Shown piece by piece: positions 7,008 through 8,582 of a stretch of DNA of 8,582 nt (its first letter is position 1; each line of letters starts with the position of its first letter). The position numbers were made by a program, and so were the translations under genes. The notes under the pieces are model-generated. The model saw only the letters and a list, made by a program, of their open reading frames with translations. It had not been told where the DNA came from and made no database searches. Source of the DNA: Acidimicrobiia bacterium. Its GTDB lineage: Bacteria; Actinomycetota; Acidimicrobiia; Spongiisociales; SHLN01. The stretch spans positions 1 to 8,582 of the forward strand of contig JAUXJL010000071.1 in NCBI GenBank assembly GCA_030624805.1. The letters are read 5' to 3'.

Positions 7008-7013
7008 ATTGTA
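7008..7013 (-). promoter_or_regulatory. Candidate -10 box (TACAAT) for the aldehyde dehydrogenase
   Basis: On the minus strand TACAAT, one base from the TATAAT consensus, ends 6 nt before the ATG at 7001. This suits a leaderless transcript starting at that ATG. No good -35 is seen 16-18 nt further upstream. If this is the promoter, the start codon intended for the dehydrogenase is probably 7001 and not 6959. Confidence 0.5.
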
Positions 7014-7043
7014 AAGCTCCAGCCCGGGCGGCGCGTCTCCGAG

Positions 7044-7049
7044 TAACGT
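7044..7049 (+). promoter_or_regulatory. Weak candidate -10 box (TAACGT) for the metallopeptidase remnant
   Basis: TAACGT fits the loose TANNNT pattern and would place a transcription start near 7056, just before a good Shine-Dalgarno at 7062-7068. No -35 is visible. If functional, it could still drive expression into aat, which begins inside the remnant. Confidence 0.25.
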
Positions 7050-7061
7050 ACACCTCGTTCT

Positions 7062-7068
7062 GGGAGGT
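7062..7068 (+). promoter_or_regulatory. Shine-Dalgarno sequence (GGGAGGT) of the metallopeptidase remnant
   Basis: A strong ribosome-binding site whose GGAGG core lies 5 nt before the ATG at 7073. It fixes that ATG as the start and rules against the upstream in-frame ATG at 7001. The intact initiation region shows that this was once a properly translated gene. Confidence 0.7.
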
Positions 7069-7072
7069 TGTG

Positions 7073-7479
7073 ATGCGCTGGCGCAAGGTTGAAGGGCCGA
7101 GCCACGTCGAAGATAGGAGACGGCCGGGCAGGGGGAGTAGGCGCCGGCGGGCCGCGATTGGAGGCCTGGGGATTCTCGGACTGCTGGCAGCCTTGCTGTT
7201 TGGCGGTGGCAGCGGCGAATTCAACGTCGAAGACGTGTTCGGCCAGCTATCGCCCAGCAAGCACCGGCGGGTGAGGATCTCTCGAGCGCACCAGACCCGG
7301 ACGCCGAGTTGGTCGATTTCGTGACCTTCCTGGACGTCGACATCCAGGAGACGACTCAGGGTTACGTGAACCCTCACAAATTCACCCACGGCACGTCTGA
7401 GCAGCGGGTCAAGTGGTTCAAGCGCGGCTTCAACTCCGGAGATCCCAACCAGTGTGACACCTTCTCCGGGGGCATCTAG
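7073..7479 (+). pseudogene. Remnant of a YpfJ-like neutral zinc metallopeptidase: catalytic centre deleted, frameshifted
   Basis: The first part, MRWRKVEGPSHVEDRRR, a basic stretch and a membrane segment (about residues 27-46), matches the N terminus of the YpfJ / Zn_peptidase family (E. coli YpfJ starts MRWQGRRESDNVEDRR, from memory). This frame ends at a stop at 7322-7324 after unrelated residues. The family sequence resumes in another frame from about 7261: ELVDFVTFLDVDIQ (7306-7347) resembles the start of the peptidase domain, and it is followed directly by ETTQGYVNPHKFTHGTSEQ and the very C terminus, FKRGFNSGDPNQCDTFSGGI, with TAG at 7477-7479. About 180 residues that should lie between, including the HExxH zinc site, are absent. 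The remnant is 407 nt, against roughly 850-900 nt for an intact gene. A frameshift near 7250-7262 is also needed to join the two parts. It cannot encode an active peptidase. Confidence 0.82.
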
Positions 7480-8134
7480 CCCTACCGAGCCCCCCGGGAC
7501 GGACTGGGTCTTCCCACCAGTCGCCTCGGCGGATGACACCGGGCTGCTGGCGGTGGGGGGCGACCTCGACCCGGGCACGGTGCTGTCGGCGTATCGAGCC
7601 GGGATCTTCCCAATGCCGGTCGGACCTGAGCACACGCTCGGGTGGTGGTCACCGGATCCAAGGGCGGTCATTCCACTCGATGGTCTCGTCATCTCCCGTT
7701 CGCTCACCCAGTCGGTGAGGAAATTTGCTGTGACGTTCGATCTGGATTTCGATGCCGTGGTCGAAGGCTGCGCCGATCCCTCCCGTCCGCACGGTTGGAT
7801 CACCAACGAAATGCGGACTGCGTACCGATTGCTCTATGACCTCGGATGGGCACACAGCGTCGAGGTGAGGGATCAATCAGGTACCTTGGTTGGTGGGCTC
7901 TATGGAGTGGCGATCGGCGGCGTGTTCGCAGGTGAGTCTATGTTCCACCAGGCTCGAGACGCCTCCAAAGTGGCAATGGTCAGGCTGGTTGAGAGGCTTC
8001 GGAAAGCCGGGGCTGTGCTGTTCGATGTCCAATGGCAGACGCCCCACCTGGAATCCATGGGGGCAGTTGAGATTTCGCGGACCAGGTACCTCGACCTCCT
8101 CGAGCTGGCCCTGGCTTCGCCACCCGCGTTCTGA
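7454..8134 (+). CDS. aat: Leucyl/phenylalanyl-tRNA--protein transferase
   Basis: A 226-residue enzyme that transfers Leu or Phe from aminoacyl-tRNA to proteins with N-terminal Arg or Lys, marking them for ClpS/ClpAP-type degradation (N-degron pathway, cytosol). Family landmarks occur in order: WVFPPVASADDTGLLAVGGD (18-37), YRAGIFPMP (47-55), WWSPDPRAVIPL (64-75), GGLYGVAIGGVFAGESMFH (147-165, with the core GESMFH), SK (171-172) and DVQWQTPHLESMGAVEISR (191-209). The length is normal for the family. The GTG at 7454 is the only start that keeps the conserved N-terminal W-x-F-P-P region. It lies inside the last 26 nt of the metallopeptidase remnant, with a GGAG at 7438-7441 at a rather long 12-nt spacing. 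In the ancestral layout the two genes were probably translationally coupled; aat may now depend on read-through of the broken gene. No truncation or missing motif is seen. Confidence 0.95.
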   Translation: MTPSPGASSPTEPPGTDWVFPPVASADDTGLLAVGGDLDPGTVLSAYRAGIFPMPVGPEHTLGWWSPDPRAVIPLDGLVISRSLTQSVRKFAVTFDLDFDAVVEGCADPSRPHGWITNEMRTAYRLLYDLGWAHSVEVRDQSGTLVGGLYGVAIGGVFAGESMFHQARDASKVAMVRLVERLRKAGAVLFDVQWQTPHLESMGAVEISRTRYLDLLELALASPPAF

Positions 8135-8190
8135 AGGCAGTTGGTGGGCGGCTCGGGTCTAATGTTGATCGTCCACGAGCCAGGGTTTGT

Positions 8191-8582
8191 GTGAGTTACG
8201 TCTTTCCGCCACCACAGATTTCGGCGCTGCCGGTGCGGGATCGCGACTCGGCGTTTCCCGTCCATCGGATCTACTGCGTGGGACGCAACTACGCGGCCCA
8301 TGCAGTCGAAATGGGCCACGACCCCGATCGGGAACCGCCATTCTTCTTTCAAAAGAATTCTGACACCCTGGTGTTGGATGGGAGGTTCCCGTACCCGGGG
8401 AAGACGAGCGATGTTCACCATGAGATAGAGCTGGTTGTCGCGCTGCATTCTGGTGGGGACGCCATTGCCATCGATGAGGCGCTCGACCACATCTTCGGAT
8501 ACGGAGTCGGCTTGGACATGACCCGCCGCGATCTTCAAGAGGAGGCGAAGGACCTCGGCCGCCCCTGGGAAGTTGGCAAGGC
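8191..8582 (+). CDS. Fumarylacetoacetate hydrolase (FAH) family protein, 5' part only
   Basis: The first 130 codons of a gene cut by the window end. The protein begins SYVFPPPQISALPV after a GTG start, with a modest AGGG at 8182-8185 5 nt upstream. Conserved FAH-fold residues are present: IYCVGRNYAAHAVEMG (27-42, with His37 and Glu40), FFFQKNSD (51-58), and HHEIELVVAL (76-85), whose Glu78 and Glu80 form the E-x-E metal pair. GLDMTRRDLQ (107-116) supplies the third metal ligand, Asp109. The DPDREPPFFF and AKDLGRPWEVGK segments resemble fumarylpyruvate or acylpyruvate hydrolases more than true FAH (inference). Such Mg/Mn-dependent enzymes cleave C-C bonds of acylpyruvates late in aromatic-compound breakdown. 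It follows aat by 56 nt and may share its transcript, though no functional link to Aat is obvious. Confidence 0.9.
   Translation, partial: MSYVFPPPQISALPVRDRDSAFPVHRIYCVGRNYAAHAVEMGHDPDREPPFFFQKNSDTLVLDGRFPYPGKTSDVHHEIELVVALHSGGDAIAIDEALDHIFGYGVGLDMTRRDLQEEAKDLGRPWEVGK

Noticed and set aside
6554..7105. A 183-codon minus-strand frame overlapping the dehydrogenase start
   Set aside because: It is a shifted frame of the same DNA, rich in Arg/Pro/Ser and without motifs. The dehydrogenase frame carries the conserved residues.
7073..7479. Programmed frameshift as an explanation for the broken metallopeptidase
   Set aside because: Frameshifting cannot restore the missing catalytic core, and no slippery heptamer is apparent near 7250-7262, so decay or assembly error is the better explanation.
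6943..7806. A 287-codon open frame on the minus strand
   Set aside because: It spans the antisense of three separate units (dehydrogenase start, metallopeptidase remnant and aat) with low-complexity composition, so it is not a plausible gene.
8150..8181. Inverted repeat GGCTCG...CGAGCC between aat and the FAH-family gene, considered as a terminator
   Set aside because: Only 6-bp arms with a 20-nt loop and no following T-run; too weak to call.
7900..8538. A 212-codon open frame on the minus strand
   Set aside because: It is antisense to aat and the FAH-family gene, both of which have clear conserved motifs on the plus strand.

Overview
The window reads as chromosomal DNA of a high-GC bacterium, most likely an actinobacterium (possibly Acidimicrobiia; a family-level impression, not a measurement). 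The grounds are GC-rich third codon positions, frequent GTG starts, start codons placed 6-7 nt after TANNNT boxes as in leaderless transcription, and the gene families present: an ArsR-type regulator with a long N-terminal domain, a cyclase-ATPase-TPR protein, an atypical aldehyde dehydrogenase, Aat, and a fumarylacetoacetate-hydrolase family protein.

Layout. Positions 3-1247 (minus) hold an ArsR-type HTH regulator followed 6 nt later by a possible very small ORF. A 39-nt divergent gap separates the regulator from a plus-strand isochorismatase-type cysteine hydrolase (1287-1838). That hydrolase converges on a 1105-residue minus-strand protein (1835-5152) with a class III cyclase domain, a STAND/AAA-like ATPase domain and helical TPR-like repeats. 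The two genes share a palindromic CTAG that gives each a TAG stop. Upstream, on the same strand, lies an aldehyde dehydrogenase (5256-6959). The 103-nt gap between them holds two perfect short palindromes. Divergent from the dehydrogenase are a broken metallopeptidase gene (7073-7479), aat (7454-8134) and the start of an FAH-family hydrolase (8191 to the window end).

How the genes may work together. The regulator and the cysteine hydrolase are arranged like a regulator and its target. The dehydrogenase and cyclase could be co-transcribed. Aat belongs to the N-degron branch of protein turnover. No mobile element, CRISPR array, tRNA or rRNA was seen.

The strongest unusual signals are signs of gene decay or rearrangement around 6960-7480. 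The metallopeptidase keeps recognisable N- and C-terminal ends of the YpfJ / neutral zinc metallopeptidase family but lacks the whole catalytic centre and carries a frameshift. The dehydrogenase has a well-placed ATG and -10 box upstream whose reading frame is cut by one TAA just before the GTG start. I did not find a convincing new multi-gene system; the other findings are smaller architectural or regulatory points.
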